In this document: piece by piece, positions 57,679 to 57,680 of the stretch
Layout: each line of letters begins with the position of its first letter
Position numbering within the stretch: position 1 is the first letter of the stretch
Assembly (NCBI GenBank): GCA_964515195.1
Contig: CAZETK010000014.1
Coordinates: 1-57,680, forward strand
From: Ga0074139 sp964515195
GTDB taxonomy: Bacteria > Bdellovibrionota > Bdellovibrionia > Bdellovibrionales > Bdellovibrionaceae
DNA length: 57,680 bases
Direction of reading: 5' to 3'
Notes under the pieces: model-generated
What the model saw: the letters and a program-made list of their open reading frames with translations, nothing else
What the model was told of the DNA's origin: nothing
The model's database searches: none
Position numbers and translations under genes: made by a program

Positions 57679-57680
57679 TT

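Noticed and set aside
1..57680. CRISPR array, prophage, transposase or genomic island
   Set aside because: No regular repeats, no integrase or transposase genes and no phage genes were found in any frame.

Overview
The window reads as a chromosomal segment of a predatory or predator-related bacterium of the Bdellovibrionota (Bdellovibrio-like). The strongest pointer is an FHA-GGDEF diguanylate cyclase next to an RpoE-like ECF sigma factor (43.7-46 kb). As I recall it, this matches the Bd0742 (DgcB) - Bd0743 neighbourhood of Bdellovibrio bacteriovorus. A didermal envelope (TonB-like protein, beta-barrels, lipoproteins, heptose kinase), c-di-GMP proteins, TldD/TldE, an EpmA-like ligase and many secreted hydrolases fit the same picture. 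A run of Ns at 11158-11167 shows that this is a draft assembly. I see no rRNA, CRISPR array, insertion sequence, prophage or integrase.

Layout. 0-7.5 kb: partial YjdM-like zinc-ribbon protein, a histidine kinase lacking the phospho-acceptor His, a 1333-residue secreted multidomain hydrolase, a PAP2-type membrane phosphatase, an alpha/beta hydrolase and tRNA-Leu(UAG). 7.5-15 kb: glycine cleavage genes gcvT-gcvH and, separately, gcvP, with a RibD-C/DHFR-like gene, an Rsm22-like protein and an orphan CpaF-type ATPase in between. 15-23.9 kb: a lysine-rich histone-tail-like protein, TldD/TldE, ThpR, envelope proteins, a glycerophosphodiesterase, an EpmA-like ligase and an HU/IHF protein. 23.9-31.7 kb: a glycosyltransferase - unknown - MutT - PyrD - GdhA run on the minus strand, then a lipoprotein hydrolase overlapping the heptose-7-phosphate kinase gene. 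31.7-37.6 kb: secreted proteins (Asn/Tyr/Gln-rich lipoprotein, S8 subtilase, DUF1552 and DUF1592/1588 partners). 37.7-44.6 kb: a plus-strand series rlmN, pfkB-type kinase, acidic coiled-coil protein, metallophosphoesterase, pgi, dgcB-like. 44.6-45.3 kb: a 686-base non-coding, strongly G+T-rich stretch. 45.3-54.7 kb: ECF sigma and a small partner, histidine phosphatase-Nudix fusion, DUF924, envelope proteins, TonB-like, PilZ, PIN-PhoH, MaoC. 53.7-57.7 kb: glycosyltransferases and a polytopic membrane protein.

Genes that probably work together: gcvT/gcvH/gcvP (glycine oxidation); tldD/tldE (heterodimeric metalloprotease); the DUF1552/DUF1592 pair; the c-di-GMP maker (FHA-GGDEF) and a PilZ effector 7 kb away; ECF sigma with its overlapping small gene; and the glycosyltransferases at the right end (surface glycan). 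Many neighbours overlap by 4 bases (ATGA), as expected for translational coupling. Family assignments come from motif reading by eye, without database searches.
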